A stretch of DNA of 64,000 nucleotides from Lepraria neglecta (lineage: Eukaryota > Ascomycota > Lecanoromycetes > Lecanorales > Stereocaulaceae). How positions within the stretch are numbered: the stretch's first letter is position 1; each line of letters opens with the position of its first letter. Below, piece by piece: positions 1 through 12,056 of this stretch. A program made the translations under genes and the position numbers. Where the stretch lies: the NCBI GenBank assembly GCA_033220425.1, contig CM065648.1, positions 1,550,001-1,614,000 on the forward strand. Reading direction: 5' to 3'. The notes beneath the pieces are model-generated. The model had not been told where the DNA came from, did not search any database, and saw only the letters and a program-made list of their open reading frames with translations.

Positions 1-884
1 CTAGACGATCCTTTCGATAGGCTGTTCGTCTTACTATTCCCTTGCGAAGCCACTGATTCCGAATCTTCACCGCCGAATCCTTACTGATGGCTTCGAAAAA
101 GCTAAGAAAGAGTATGGGTCTATATCAAAATCTACATTTATATGGGAATAAGAATTGGGAATAGCCATACCAGCTACTACCAAGTTCTGCGGGCGCAATT
201 TGTTCTTCCCCGCAGCACTGTATATCCCAGTATCACCGCAGACCTGCACCGTTGCTCAACCCCAATAAGAGGCAAGCTATACCAGATTTGGCCTAGTCCG
301 GATGCCAAGCAGGTGGAACGCTACCATTTTTACTGCTTGCAAAGCGCTGCGCGCGAAACACACATTCTTTTCGACTTTTCGACTTTTCGATTTTGAATCC
401 TAGGGGTAAGCCAAGCCATCCATCAACATTGGCTTAGTCCTTTAATATCCTAATACCTGCCTTCGCTCATCATGGACTATCCGATACCTCAGAGCCACTA
501 TTCACAAGTGTTTAGGTGGTTGCTGTTGCCTATATCGCTGTCACCATATCCTGACTTCTAGAGAAGGAATCTTGGCATTCCGCAGAGCCGTAACTCCGTA
601 ACTGCTCCTGTCAACCACCGCCAACGCCATAGACGTCATAGATAGATGAATGTTGGATAGATGGATGGATTGATTAATGGATAATGGATAATGGATGTTC
701 TGTTGGATGAATCGTCGCCTGCAGGCATCAGGGTCGATGCCTAGTAGAGGTGGGGGGGTAATGTTACGGGCTGGGCTTGCACTGTTTCCTTCGTTGCCTT
801 GCCAACAGTACTCTAGCCCTATCGGGCCTAGCTCCAGGGGCTGCCGCAGCCGCATGCTTATATAGATCCTTCGCGCGCTCCTTT
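1..884. other. Flank of normal base composition, no confident gene
   Basis: CpA and TpG occur at ordinary frequency here, unlike almost everything after about 885, so this stretch escaped RIP or is unique DNA. Short open frames exist on both strands (for example 142-396 + and 541-855 -), but they overlap, show no recognisable domain and look like chance. I see nothing that supports a gene start, a splice pattern or an RNA gene. It may be the edge of a gene-bearing segment or the end of an element lying to the left. Confidence 0.5.
641..697. repeat. Degenerate simple repeat (GATG/GGATAAT type)
   Basis: A run of imperfect GATA/GATG and ATGGATA units lies in the unmutated left flank. It is an ordinary microsatellite-like tract with no sign of function. 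Confidence 0.75.
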
Positions 885-1461
885 AGAGCTTTCCTCCTTA
901 GCTTTAGTATCCTCGTCTATATATCTACTATACTATTGGCTAGACCCTAATATATAATATAAAGATCTTGTGTTGAATCCAATCTTTTGAAAGTAATAAT
1001 CCGATAGATATTCTATACGTATATTAGAATGTAACAAGATAAGATAGTATATATTATCTATCTAAGATAGTCACTTTGCTTTTCTATTGATACTAGTAAT
1101 CTTATTATATTCAAGTTGTCCGAGCGTATAATTACGATGCTACTAGAATAGATACCTTCCTTCTAGATGGCCGCTACTAGTAGAAAATAGTTTTTTTAAG
1201 TCTAGTAGTATTAAAACCTCTAGATTATTAAGGATAGCCTTAATATTAATAACTAGCCTATAGCTAATACGGACTTCTTTAGTAGCCTTATTAAAGTTAT
1301 ATAATTTAAGATAGACGAAGAATAACTAACGTAGTTCCTTACTCTAAATAGTGAAATCTCCTAATATATTACTAGGCTAAAGTATTAGATAATTCTCCTT
1401 ACCTCCCTTTCTCTAGGAACTATAGTAGTACTTTTCTAGGTTATAGCCTATTAGAATAGAG
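885..1461. other. RIP-decayed DNA left of chromovirus C, unassigned
   Basis: Composition switches to CpA/TpG-poor, TpA-rich sequence at about 885. One minus-strand frame reads through most of the stretch with interruptions mainly at Gln-type codons, which hints at decayed coding sequence, but I recognise no family. It is the left part of the target into which C inserted; the same target resumes at 21739. Confidence 0.45.
1457..1461. repeat. Target-site duplication of C, left copy (TAGAG)
   Basis: The 5 bp TAGAG directly before the LTR is repeated exactly at 21734-21738 directly after the far LTR. A 5-bp duplication is normal for Ty3/gypsy integration and ties the two ends together across 20 kb of nested insertions. 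Confidence 0.9.
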
Positions 1462-1897
1462 TGTTACGATCAGGAAACATGATCAGGGATGCGCTCAAGG
1501 AGCGTAGCGCCCGTTATAGTTCGAGTCGACGAATTAGTATCCGACTCGGACAGACCCTAAAGGCTTGGCATATTAAGCGATGAGCGCAGTGGTCGCAATT
1601 AGCGCAGGTGCGATTAGTGCGATCAGTGCGATCAAGAATGCTTGGCATGGATTTCGTATATCTATATATACGGAGTACTATTTACCACTTGGAGTATCGT
1701 GCTTAATTTACTTCCTATTTATAGTTTACTATATATAATAGATCTCTTAGGCTAGGCACTAAATATATATTATCTAATTATATACTAGACCCGCTTAGCA
1801 TCACTTGAAGCCTACTTTATACTCTTGTTAGGTTGTACCTCTATCCCTATTAAGAATCAATCTATATACGATACTAGCACGCAACGTATTTATAATA
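1462..1897 (+). repeat. 5' LTR of C
   Basis: It begins TGTTACGATCAGG and ends TATAATA (TG...CA ends with the last CA turned to TA). It matches 21221-21733 and, closely, the E LTR at 39188-39619. Its second half is also the reverse complement of the second half of the B/D/G LTRs, so the two families share their R-U5 part. Directly downstream is CTTTAAGTACCC, a conserved primer-site position that does not begin with TGG; I cannot assign a priming tRNA. Confidence 0.92.
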
Positions 1898-2696
1898 CTT
1901 TAAGTACCCTTAAGGATAATACTATACTAAGAGACTCTAGGGTACCTACCTAAGCTCCTTAGGAGGAGGAAGCGGATAGAGACACCCTACTATTAACGAA
2001 GGACTTAGTAGGTATATTAAGATAGCCTAGCCTAACTTATACTATAGAGAGAGGGACAAGCTCGAGGGATAGCTATCCTAGATATTATTATATCTAAAGT
2101 TCTAAAGGGACTTTATACCTATATAGAGATATCCTACCTTCGCTATTACTTACTTATATAGAAGAGTATAAAAGTAGGTTAATCTATTCCTAAAGAAGTA
2201 TATAGAAGATAATAACAAGGACGGTAAGATTAAGTAGTAGATAGAAAGTATAGCAATATTCAGGCTTGAAATCTGCCGTATATTTAGACTATCTAATAAA
2301 GTCAACGCAGTAATATAAACTATCTAGTACTTAACTTAGAAGAAGTCTGTATTAGAGTATTTAACTTAGTTTTAGTAGTATATAGTAAAGACTAACTAGG
2401 ATAATAATATATTAATAACTATATACTAAAGAGGTCTAAAGGATAACGTTAAGGATAAACTTATAAGGTTAGGGATTATTCTTAATACCCTTAATAAGCT
2501 AATCGAAGAAGTAATTAAAATTAATAATAAGTTATTTGAAAGGACTATAGAAAAAAGGTACGACGGAGGAGTTAGCGGGATAGGATACTTAAGCTTTTTT
2601 ACTAAATCGAAGAGCTACCGCCTAGGTTATAAAGAATATAACCCTTACGGACTAGCGCTAATAGAACTGGATTTTACGGAGAAAAAAGGTAACTAG
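1898..2696 (+). pseudogene. C gag, first part (fossil)
   Basis: Sequence following the C 5' LTR matches the E gag at 39620-40420 almost base for base and the reverse complement of the gag ends of B and D. It is capsid/nucleocapsid coding sequence of a chromovirus. B inserted at 2696/2697; the remainder resumes at 16319, where the knuckle region lies. Broken, consistent with RIP. Confidence 0.85.
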
Positions 2697-3114
2697 TGTT
2701 ACGAACCGTATTGCGTATCAACGGTCGTAGTATAGATTGATTCTTACTAGGATGGATGTGCAATAGAGCAAGAGTATAAAGCAGGCTTCAAGTGATACTA
2801 AGCGGGTCTGGTATATAATTAGATGATATATGTTCAGTGCCTAGCCTAAGAGATCTATCGTATATAGTAGGTACTAGATGAAAATAGAAGTTGAGCACGA
2901 TACTCCAAGTGGTGAGTAAGTACTCGTATATATAGCAATAGGAAATCCCGCCAAGCATCCTTTAATAGCTTTGCTCGCACTGTAATCATTACGATTATTA
3001 TTCTTGATAGTATTACTCGTACTACGATCATTACGATTATCGCTTAACTTGCCTATCCTATCCGAAGTCTTATGTCCTTCGCGATAGTCCTATCAGAACC
3101 CTCTAGTTCTAATA
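2697..3114 (-). repeat. 3' LTR of B
   Basis: On the plus strand it reads TGTTACGAACC...TCTAATA, pairing with 15891-16318 and closely resembling the D LTRs. The internal side begins CTAGCTCCCCCTCC, which is the purine-rich priming tract on the minus strand and fixes this as the 3' end. Confidence 0.92.
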
Positions 3115-3116
3115 CT

Positions 3117-3128
3117 AGCTCCCCCTCC
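3117..3128 (-). other. Polypurine tract of B
   Basis: The minus strand reads GGAGGGGGAGC directly before the 3' LTR, the plus-strand primer position for reverse transcription. The same tract is present in A (6341-6352), C (21206-21217), D (22999-23010) and G (51079-51090). Confidence 0.8.
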
Positions 3129-3129
3129 A

Positions 3130-3700
3130 GATTTCTCGTCCCGAGAAACTATCTATCCTTCATGCCACCCGTTCGTACTAAACGATTATCTAACCTAACT
3201 ATCCGTTCAAAGGAGTTGGCCAGTAAGCTTTCCGACTTTGTTATACGACTATATTCCCGATGCGTTGCCAGTAGTAAGTAGTACCTTATAGGTGCCGATT
3301 TAGATAGGTATTCGAGTTATATTACTAGTAGTAGGAAGTGCGACCTTGTAGTGTCGCCCTTTGAAATACGTTGTGTTAAAAAGCGGCGCAACGAGCTACG
3401 AGAAGAAGTAACCGATACGCTCGTAAAACTAGTGCGTCTTCAGGTATAACTAAACTCTATTAAGAGCGAGAAGAAAAGAATAGTAGACCGAGAGTTATAG
3501 AATATTAGGAAGTTAGAGGAGGATTAACGTATCGCTCCTAGTTCCTCTAATGATTTAATATTTAATATCTCGTCTAAATAGTTCGATCTCCCTAGCGGGA
3601 TAGAAGTCCCCGAGAGCTTCGACTGGTCTTCTCTTATCTCTAATAGAACTCTTAGAGATATTCCCTACAGTTCCCCGTAAGGGTCCTAAAAGGTTCCTAG
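3130..3700 (+). pseudogene. Antisense frame beside the 3' LTR of B (fossil)
   Basis: On the strand opposite to gag-pol, a reading frame runs from the PPT toward the chromodomain end. It includes RFLVPRN near the start, a basic stretch KKRRNELREEV, a Lys/Glu-rich coiled-coil-like part, and a C-terminal block DLIFNIS followed by a Phe/Asp/Pro segment and NRTLRDIPYSSP. The same order occurs in A, C, D and G. The gag-pol frame approaches it from the other side, so the two are convergent. Function unknown. Broken by several changes consistent with RIP. Confidence 0.7.
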
Positions 3701-5927
3701 GTATTTTCCGTCTCGTTATACCCTTTCTACTTAACTAGATAGAACTAATTTCTTCTATCTAGGATCCTCTTGACCTTATACTCTATTTCTTCCTTAATAT
3801 TATAATAAAACGTTTCTTAGAGAGGTATACTAGAGTCTACTAGCTCTAGGAGTAAGATATAGAATACCGGATATACCTTTGCGTTAGGTAGAAGTTAGAG
3901 TTTATAGTTAACTAGTCCTTTTAACCGTTTAATTAAAAATAGTCCGATCTTAATATAATCTAGTTTCTTACTTAGTCTTATTATCCTTATATTTTTTATT
4001 AGGAGATATACTTTATCCCCCTCTTTTAGCTAAGGAATATTCTTTCTTTTCTTATTAACTTATTCCTTTAACTTTCTATTAGAGCTTTTAATTAACCTTT
4101 ATATATCCTTATATAAATTCTTTAGCTCTTCTACCTTAACTAAGGCCCTTTCTATATTAGGTCCTTCCCTAGGTTATAGAAATATATTTATATTCTTTCT
4201 ATAGTTAGTAAAGAATAGGGTCAGGCCTATTATATCTAACCTCTTATTATTATATACTAGTTATACTATTAGAAGTAGTAAAACCTAGTTATCTTATTTC
4301 TAGTTTATATAATACCTTAAGTATACTTCTATTATTTAATTGGCACGTTCTATTTATCTATTAGTCTATAGATAATATACTATTAATATCCGAAGTTTAG
4401 TTCTAATTACTACTATTAGCGTTTTCTAGTAGTTAGAAGTAAATAGCTTATCTCTATCGGATATTATCGACTTCGGTATACCGTAGTCCCTTATTAGCTT
4501 ATCGAGTAGTATAAAAGCTAATTAATCTACCTTATAGGTTTCCTTGAAGGGTACTATAATCGTATACTTTATAAGTTTATCTATAATAACTATAATTGAG
4601 TTAAAGGTATCCTATATAGCTAGGTCCTTCGATAGTAGTAACTTAACTATAAAATCTATTATAATATTATTCTATAGTAACTCTAGTATAGAAGTAAACT
4701 ATATTTATCCGTACTTAGCGTATCGTATCGCTTTATTCTACTAGTACTTGATATATTCTTTAATATATTATTTAACGCGCGCTCGAAGCTTTAGCGCTGC
4801 GTATCCTCGTCCTAGGAGTTCTATTATTTTAGATACTCTAGGGTAACCTTATAAAGGGTCGTTATAGTAATCTCTAATTACTTCTTTAACGTATATATTA
4901 GGTAAGTAGGTCTTATCCTAGTATTTGAGTAATACTAAATCCTATTGATCCTTTCGTAGGTTTATTATAAATATATCGTCGTTATAGGCCTTTATAATCC
5001 TATTAGTCGTATTAGATCCTAATATACGAAGGGTCGCTACTAATACCTAGTATAGTACTAGCGATCCGTCCGCTTCTTTCTTTAGGATTAGTCGTTCTAT
5101 AATATTCTTTTTTTCTATATAGTCTAATCGCCTACTAAGGGTATCTACTCGACTATTATCTTTCCCTAGGGTATAGGTTATCTTGAATTTATATTAACCT
5201 AATAGTTCTAACTATCGAACCTATCTTCTATTTAACTCTTTCGTTATTATAAAGTTAAGAAGATTCTTATAATCTATAAAGATAGTTAAGTCTAAGTAGC
5301 TCTCTACGTATACTCGCTAGTTCTATAATATATATACTATAGTAAGTAGCTCCTTATCGTATATATTATAGTTTTATTCTACTACTAATATCTTCCTTAA
5401 ATAGTAGGTAACTAGATACTACTTCTAGTCTTTCATTTAATATAGGTATACTCCGATTACAAGATCCGATATATCTATTTCGATATAAGCTAGCTCGTTT
5501 ATCTTAAAGGTATAGAGTACTAGTAAATCTATATATACTTTCTTTAATATATCGAATGATTCCTATTAGTTTTTTCCCTATATAAATCTAATATCTTTCT
5601 TCGTAATATCTATTAAAGGTAGTACTTTCTTAGAGTAGCCCTTAATAAACTTCCTATTAAAGTTAGCAAAACCTAAAAAGCTTTATACTACTTTAACGTC
5701 CTATAGTATAGGCTATTTAGTAATAGCTTTAATCTTTTCTAGGCTTATACTAATACCTTTCGTACTAACTATAAATCCTAGAAATTCTACCGCTTATTAA
5801 TAAAATTCGCACTTTTCTAGTTTAAGGAGAAGTCTCGCTTATAATAGGTATTCGATAACGTCCTATATATACCTAATATATTCCTTATTCTCAGAATAAA
5901 TTAGTATATTATCGAGGTACGCTATCG
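3660..5927 (-). pseudogene. B pol, 3' part: chromodomain, integrase, RNase H, RT end (fossil)
   Basis: The minus-strand reading matches A (6900-9160) and D (23540-25810) along its length. It contains the chromodomain (VERI-LD...WKGY-type core) near 3660-3800, the integrase core, the RNase H region and the last part of RT. It stops at 5927, where A is inserted; the RT continues at 12431. Many breaks. Confidence 0.87.
5923..5927. repeat. Target-site duplication of A (TATCG), left copy
   Basis: TATCG at 5923-5927 recurs at 12426-12430. Removing A and one copy restores the sequence found uninterrupted at the same point in A itself (about 9148-9175) and in D. Confidence 0.93.
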
Positions 5928-6338
5928 TGTTACGACCCCCGTCTAATCGTTAACCTAACGGTGCGATAATCAGGTATAGGTATATATAGTCTTATACTTC
6001 TATAGGAGAGGAGTCACTCAGGTAGAATAGCAGTCTTCTTAGTATTGGTAGTTAATACGTTCTATATTAATAACTAGTAAAGTATAGTGCAAGGAGTACC
6101 AGGAAGATTAACCAAGTTGAACACGCTGTTCCAAATAGTAGGCAAAGCCCCGTATATATAGATATACGAAATCCTGCCAAGCACCTTGATAGCTTTGCTC
6201 GCACTACGATCATTGTAATTATTATTCCTAATAGTATTACTCGTACTGCGATCATTGCGATTATCGCTTTACCTGCCTGTCCTACCCGAAGTCATTCGTC
6301 CTTCACGACAGTCCTATCAGAACCCTCTAGTTCTAATA
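5928..6338 (-). repeat. 3' LTR of A
   Basis: It begins TGTTACGACCCCCG and ends TCTAATA on the plus strand; it pairs with 12057-12425. It is 42 bp longer than its partner because it keeps an extra copy of the CTCGTACTGCGATCATT-type internal repeat. The end next to the internal region differs from the B/D family, so A is a separate subfamily. Confidence 0.93.
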
Positions 6339-6340
6339 CT

Positions 6341-6930
6341 AGCCCCCCTCTCTAGATTTCTCGTCCCGAGAAACCATCCGTCCTTCATGCCACCCATCCG
6401 TACCAAAAGATTATCTAACCTAGCCATCCGTTCGAAGGAGCTGGCCAGTGAACTTTCCGACTTCGTTATACAACCCTATTCCTAATACGTTGCCAGTGGC
6501 AAATAGTGCCTTATAGGTACTAATTCCGATAGATGTTCGAGCTGTGTTTCCGGTAGTCGGAATTGCGACCTTATAGTGTCGCCCCTTGAAATGCGTCGTA
6601 TTAAAAAACGGCGCAACGAGTTACGCGAGGAAGTTACTGATGCGCTTATAAAATTGGTACGCCTTTAGGCGTAGCTGAATTCCGTTGAAAAAGAGAAGAA
6701 GAATATAGTAGACCGAGAGTTACAGAATATAAGGGAATTGGAGGAGGATCAACGTGCTATCTCTAAACCTTCCGACGATTTAATATTCAATATCTCGTTC
6801 GAGTAGTTCGCTCTCCCTGACGGGATGGAAGTCCCTGAGAGCTTCGACTAGTCTTCTCTTGTCCCTAATAGAACTCTTAGAGATATTCCCTATAGTTCCC
6901 CGCAAGGTTCCTAAGAGGTTCCTAGATACT
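6341..6930 (+). pseudogene. Antisense frame beside the 3' LTR of A (fossil)
   Basis: This is the best preserved copy of the antisense frame. It shows RFLVPRN near its start, several Cys residues in C-x2-C-like spacing at about 6510-6570 (SDRCSSC, then NCD), a basic KKRRNELREEV block, a charged helix-forming segment (DRELQNIRELEEDQ), and the end block DLIFNIS...PDGMEVPESFD...NRTLRDIPYSSP. A Cys cluster followed by a coiled coil suggests a small nucleic-acid or protein binding factor, but that is inference. It is broken by a few changes. Confidence 0.75.
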
Positions 6931-9900
6931 TTCCGTTTCGTTATACCCTTTCTATTTAACTAGGTAGAACTAATTTCTCCTATCTAGGATCCTCTCGACC
7001 TTATACTCTATTTCTTCCTTAACGTTATAATGAAATATTTCTTAGAGTAGAGTATTAGAGTCCGCTAGCTCTAGAAGTAAGATATAGAATACCGGATATA
7101 CTTTGGCGTCAGGCGGAAGCTTGAGTTTATAGTTAACGGCTCCTTTTACCTTCTTAATTAAGAATAGTCCGATCTTGATATAATCTAGTTTCTTACTTAG
7201 TCTCGTTATCTTCATGTTTTTTATTAGGAGGTAGACTTTATCCCCCTCTTTAAGCTGAGGAATATTCTTTCTTTTACTATTAACGTATTCCTTTAACTTA
7301 TTATTTAAGCTTTTAATTATTTTTTATATATCCTTATATAATTCCTTTAGCTCTTCTACCTTAACTAAGGCTTTTTCTATATTAGGTCCTTCCCTAGGTT
7401 ATAGAAATATATTTATATTCTTTCCGTAGTTGGTAAAGAATAGTATTAGACCTATCGTGTCTGACCTCTTGTCGTTATACGCTAGTTATGCTATTAGAAG
7501 TAGTGAAACCTAGTTATCTTGTTTTTGGTTTATATAATATCTTAGGTATACTTCTATTATCTGGTTTGCACGCTCCGTTTATCTATTAGTCTATAGATAG
7601 TACGCGGTTGATATCCGAAGTTTAGTTCTAATCGCTGCGGTCAGCGTTCTCTAGTAATTAGAAGTAAATAACTTATCTCTATTAGATATTATCGATTTAG
7701 GTATACTATAATCTCTTATTAGCTTGTCGAGTAGTATAAAGGCTAACTAATCCGCTTTGTATATCTCCTTGAATGGTATTATAATTATATACTTCGTGAG
7801 TTTATCTATAATAACTATAATTGAATTAAAGATATCCTACGTAGCTAGATCCTTCGAAGGTAGTAGTTTGACTATAAAGTCCATTGTGACATCGTCCTAT
7901 AGTGATTCCGGTATAGGCGCAAACTAAATTTGCCTGTACTTGGCGTGTCGTGCCGCCTTATTCTATTGGCACTAAATATATTCCTTAATATACTATTTAA
8001 CGCGTATCCGAAGTTTCGGCGCTACGTATCCTCGTCCTAGGAGTTCTATAGTTTTAGACACTCTAGGGTAACCTTGTAATAGGTCATCGTGGTAATCCCT
8101 AACTACTTCTTTAACGTATATATCAGGCAAGTAAGTTTTGTCCTAATATTTAAGTAATACTAAATCTTGTTAATCCTATCTTAGCTTTGTTACAAATGTA
8201 TCGTTATTATAGGCCTTTACGATCTTATCTATTATATTAGGTCCCGATATACGAAGGGTCATTGCTAATACCTGGTGTGGCACCGATAATCTATCGGCTT
8301 GTTATTTTAGGATTAGTCGTTCCGTAACGATCTTTTCTTCTATATAGTCTAATCGCCTGCTAAGCGTATCTGCTCGACTATTATCTTTTCCTAGGGTATA
8401 GGTTATTTTGAACTTATATTGTCTAAGTAGTTCTAACTATCTAACTTATCTTCTATTTAACTCTTTCGTCGTTATAAAATTAAGAAGATTCTTATAATCC
8501 GTAAAGATAGTTAAGTCCGAGTAGCTTTCTGCGTATACTCTCCAATTTTGAAGTATATATACTATAGCAAGTAGTTCTTTGTCGTGAATATTATAGTTCT
8601 ATTCTACTACTAACATTTTTTATAAGAAGTAGGTAACTAGATACTACTTCTAGTCCTTTATTTAATAAAGGTATACTTCTATTACGAGATCCGAGGTATC
8701 TATTTCGATATAAGCCGGTTCGTTAGCTTAAAAGGTATAGAGTACTAGTAGATCTATATATGCTTTTTTCAATATATTAAACGACCTTTATTATTCTTGT
8801 CCCTATATAAATCCGATATCTTTCTTAGTAATATCTATAAGTGGAAGTACTTTCTTTAAGTAGCCCTTAATAAACTTCCTATTGAAGTTGGCAAATCCTA
8901 AGAAACTTTGTACTGCTTTGACGTCCTATAGTATAGGCTATTCCGCTATAGCTTTAATCTTTTCTAGGCTTATACTAATACCTTTTATACTAACTATAAA
9001 TCCTAGAAACTTAATAGAGTCCCTATAAAATTCGCACTTTTCTAGTTTAAGGAGTAGTCCCGCTTATAATAGGTATTCGATAACGTCCTATATATACTTG
9101 ATATATTCTTCCTTATTCTTAGAGTAAATCAAGATATCGTCGAGGTACGCTATCGTTATTCGATCTAAGTATACTTGTATAATATTATTAATAAGTACTT
9201 AGCAGGTTACTAGTGCGTTGGTGAGTCTAAACGGTATTACTAGATACTTATAGTAGCTATATCTAGTCCGGAAGGCAGTTTTCCACTCTTCGCCTTCTTT
9301 TATCCAGATTAGATTATATACGCCTCTAAGATCTAGTTTCGTAAATATCTTTACCTTACTAAGCCGATCCTATAGCTCGCTGATATTTGGTAAAGGATAT
9401 CTATTCTTGATAGTAATATCGTTCAACTTTCGATAGTCGATATATAGCCTTAAGCTTCCGTCCTTCTTCAGCGCGAAGAGGATTGGATAACCTGCTAGTA
9501 ATTTGGATTCCCGAATAAATCCCTTCTTAAGGTTCTTATCGATATACCCGCGAAGTATAGTAAGTTCCTTTTCCGATAGTATATAGATAGGTCTAAATAT
9601 TAGCGCCTTACTAGGTTCGAGTTCGATCTTATAATCCTATAGTTAGTACTTAGGCAATACTTTTGCGCTCGTCTCTTCCTTGAATAGGTATACCTACTAT
9701 TTATATTCCTGAGGGATCGTAGAAGGTTCGTCTTTTCCTTTAATAGCTCTCTCTTTAGTATCCCGCTAACCTCTACTAGTAACTAAGGAGTTAAGCCTTC
9801 TCTCTTAGAAGTTACTCTTATCATTTAAGAATAAAGTAATATATACTTTGACCGGTCTTCGGTTCTTTCCCTTATCTATTATCGTCTACTATTAACTAAT

Positions 9901-12050
9901 AGGTCTAATACTAGTAATATTTCTAGATTATCCGAATTTAAGTACTTTTATCTTCTAGTTAATTTCTAGGTTATATTTATTTAACTAAGGTATTCCTAAA
10001 ATGATATTATAAGTGGCTATCCTAATTATATCGAATATAATCTCCTTGTAGTATTACTAAATTATTACTAGTAGGGAGCGAGTTTCCTCCTCTACTTTTC
10101 CTGTTAAAAATACTAACCTGTTAGCTAGGCGTAGCTTATAGGATAATTTCTTCCTTCGGGTAGGTAGACCGCTTGAGTCTACTAAGTTCCTTGAGATAAA
10201 ATTTCCCGTAGCCCCGCTATCTATTATCGCTACGGTCCGCTATCTATTAATATTTACTAGTATAATAATATAAGTATAGTATTAGGCGGAATATAATTGT
10301 TATTTAGGGAATCACGCGTTAATCTCCTTATACTTCCCTATAGTATAAGAGATTATTCTTTTCCCTGTAATAGTAGGAATCCGTATACTTCCTTTATTCC
10401 TTTATACGGGATATATTTATCGTATAGGTAGCTATACTATAGTACTTAGTTATAAGCTCCTCTCTTAAAGACTTTAAGTAAGTTATTTCTCTCTTTCTCC
10501 TACTTCTCTATAAAGTATAGGAAGTAATAGTACTTCCTCTTACTTGCAAGATACTATTAATATCTATCTTCCTTATACTTATACTACTATATCTCTCTAT
10601 AAGGGGTTCTCTTTAGTAGAGGTACCGTGTGCTCTTTCGCTAGACGGCCTCTTTCCTCCCTATATACTAAGTAATCGGGTAATATATACTTAGTATATAG
10701 AATTTTGCTATATTACTAATATTCTCTATTATATCGATAGTCTTGTATAGGTTCGTCCTATTTGGGTTTTGTAGATAATTACTCGTTTAGTATATCCTAT
10801 ACTTTGTTTTCGATTTCGTCAAAGAGTTTATATTTATCTTCATCCGATTAAGGTTCTTTAATCTCTAGTAATTTTCCTTCTACTTAGGATATAGTAGATC
10901 TAGGTTCGGGTATTAACGCTAGTCTCTCCGGACTAGCTTTCCGCTATATCTAATCCGTCTTATACTATTAAGATCTATTACTATCCCTATAGTAATACCT
11001 CTATACTTCTTCGTTGAATTCTAATTCAAAGGTATTATCTTCCGAATCCTAACTGAATTCTTCTTTATCGTAGGGTTACTATATTTCTTCGGAGTCTTCC
11101 TCGTTATCTAGAGGTCCTCCTTCTATTATATTAATCTGCGGTCGGTATACTATATTCTTCGACCTGCAGTCTCTAGCTATATAGCCCAGTTTACTATAGC
11201 TATAGTAAGTAATTACTTTCTTTCCCCTATACTGCTTTTTCCCTTTAAAGTTTCCTTTCTTCTTTTCTATCTAAATAAAGTTAATCTCTATTAGTACCGT
11301 ACTACGGTAGGTATTACGTTCTCTATAATCTTATCTATAGTTCTTCGTCTTTAAGAAGAATCCTTTATTTCGGGTTCCGCTAACTCCTCCGTCATACCGC
11401 TTCTCTATAGATCGTTCGAATAACTTATTATTAATCTCGATTATATTCTCTATAAGTCCGTCTAGAGTATCAATTACCCCTCCGAATCTTATAAGCTCGT
11501 CTTTAATATTATCTTTAAGGCCCCGATAATATATTATTATCAGCGTATTATCATCCTAACCCGTCTTGGTAGTATATATTTGAAACTAAGTTGAAAACTC
11601 TAATACTAACTTCTTCTACTTTATATATTGGATAATACGTATTACTACGTTTACCTTATTAGAAGGTCCGAATATACGGCGGATTTCGACTATAAACTTT
11701 AGTATACTCTCTATCCAAGATTTAATATCGTCGTCCTCGTCGTCGTCTTCTATATACTTCTTTAGGAAAGGTTCGACCTACTTTTGGGCCTATCCTTGTA
11801 GGTACGATATAGTAAAGGTAGTATATCTAGTTACTAGGAGCAAGTCTCCCTGGAATAGAAGGTATAGTTATACTTATATAAGCTATAGCTCAAGCTTGTC
11901 CCTGTCTCCGTAGTATAGGTCTAGTACTATAACCTTGATTCTTTTTCTAGATCCTTCGTCTATAGTATAGCGTCTCTAGCCAGTAACCGTTAAGGTGCTT
12001 AGGGTAGGGTTTCTACCTGAAGTTATTGAAGAACTCATCCCTTAGGGTAT
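6900..12050 (-). pseudogene. A gag-pol (fossil)
   Basis: This is the polyprotein region of a chromovirus. Visible cores are a CCHC-type knuckle read as GYIARDC near 11160-11240, protease DSGATGNF near 10200, RT blocks (KLDLRG and KTAFRT near 9290-9330, then the YLDD box near 9150), an RNase H region, an integrase with its zinc-binding and catalytic regions, and a C-terminal chromodomain (KVERILDRR, KGYNETE) near 6930-7040. A chromodomain at the integrase end defines chromoviruses and directs insertion to heterochromatin, which suits the nesting seen here. Broken, with dozens of changes. Confidence 0.9.
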
Positions 12051-12056
12051 TCAAAG

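Noticed and set aside
142-855. Two open frames in the left flank (142-396 and 541-855)
   Set aside because: Short, without recognisable domains; the second runs over a simple repeat. Not enough to call genes.
1898-1912. tRNA primer-binding site after the gypsy LTRs
   Set aside because: The conserved CTTTRAGTACCC does not start with TGG and I could not match it to a tRNA 3' end; self-priming is possible but not shown.
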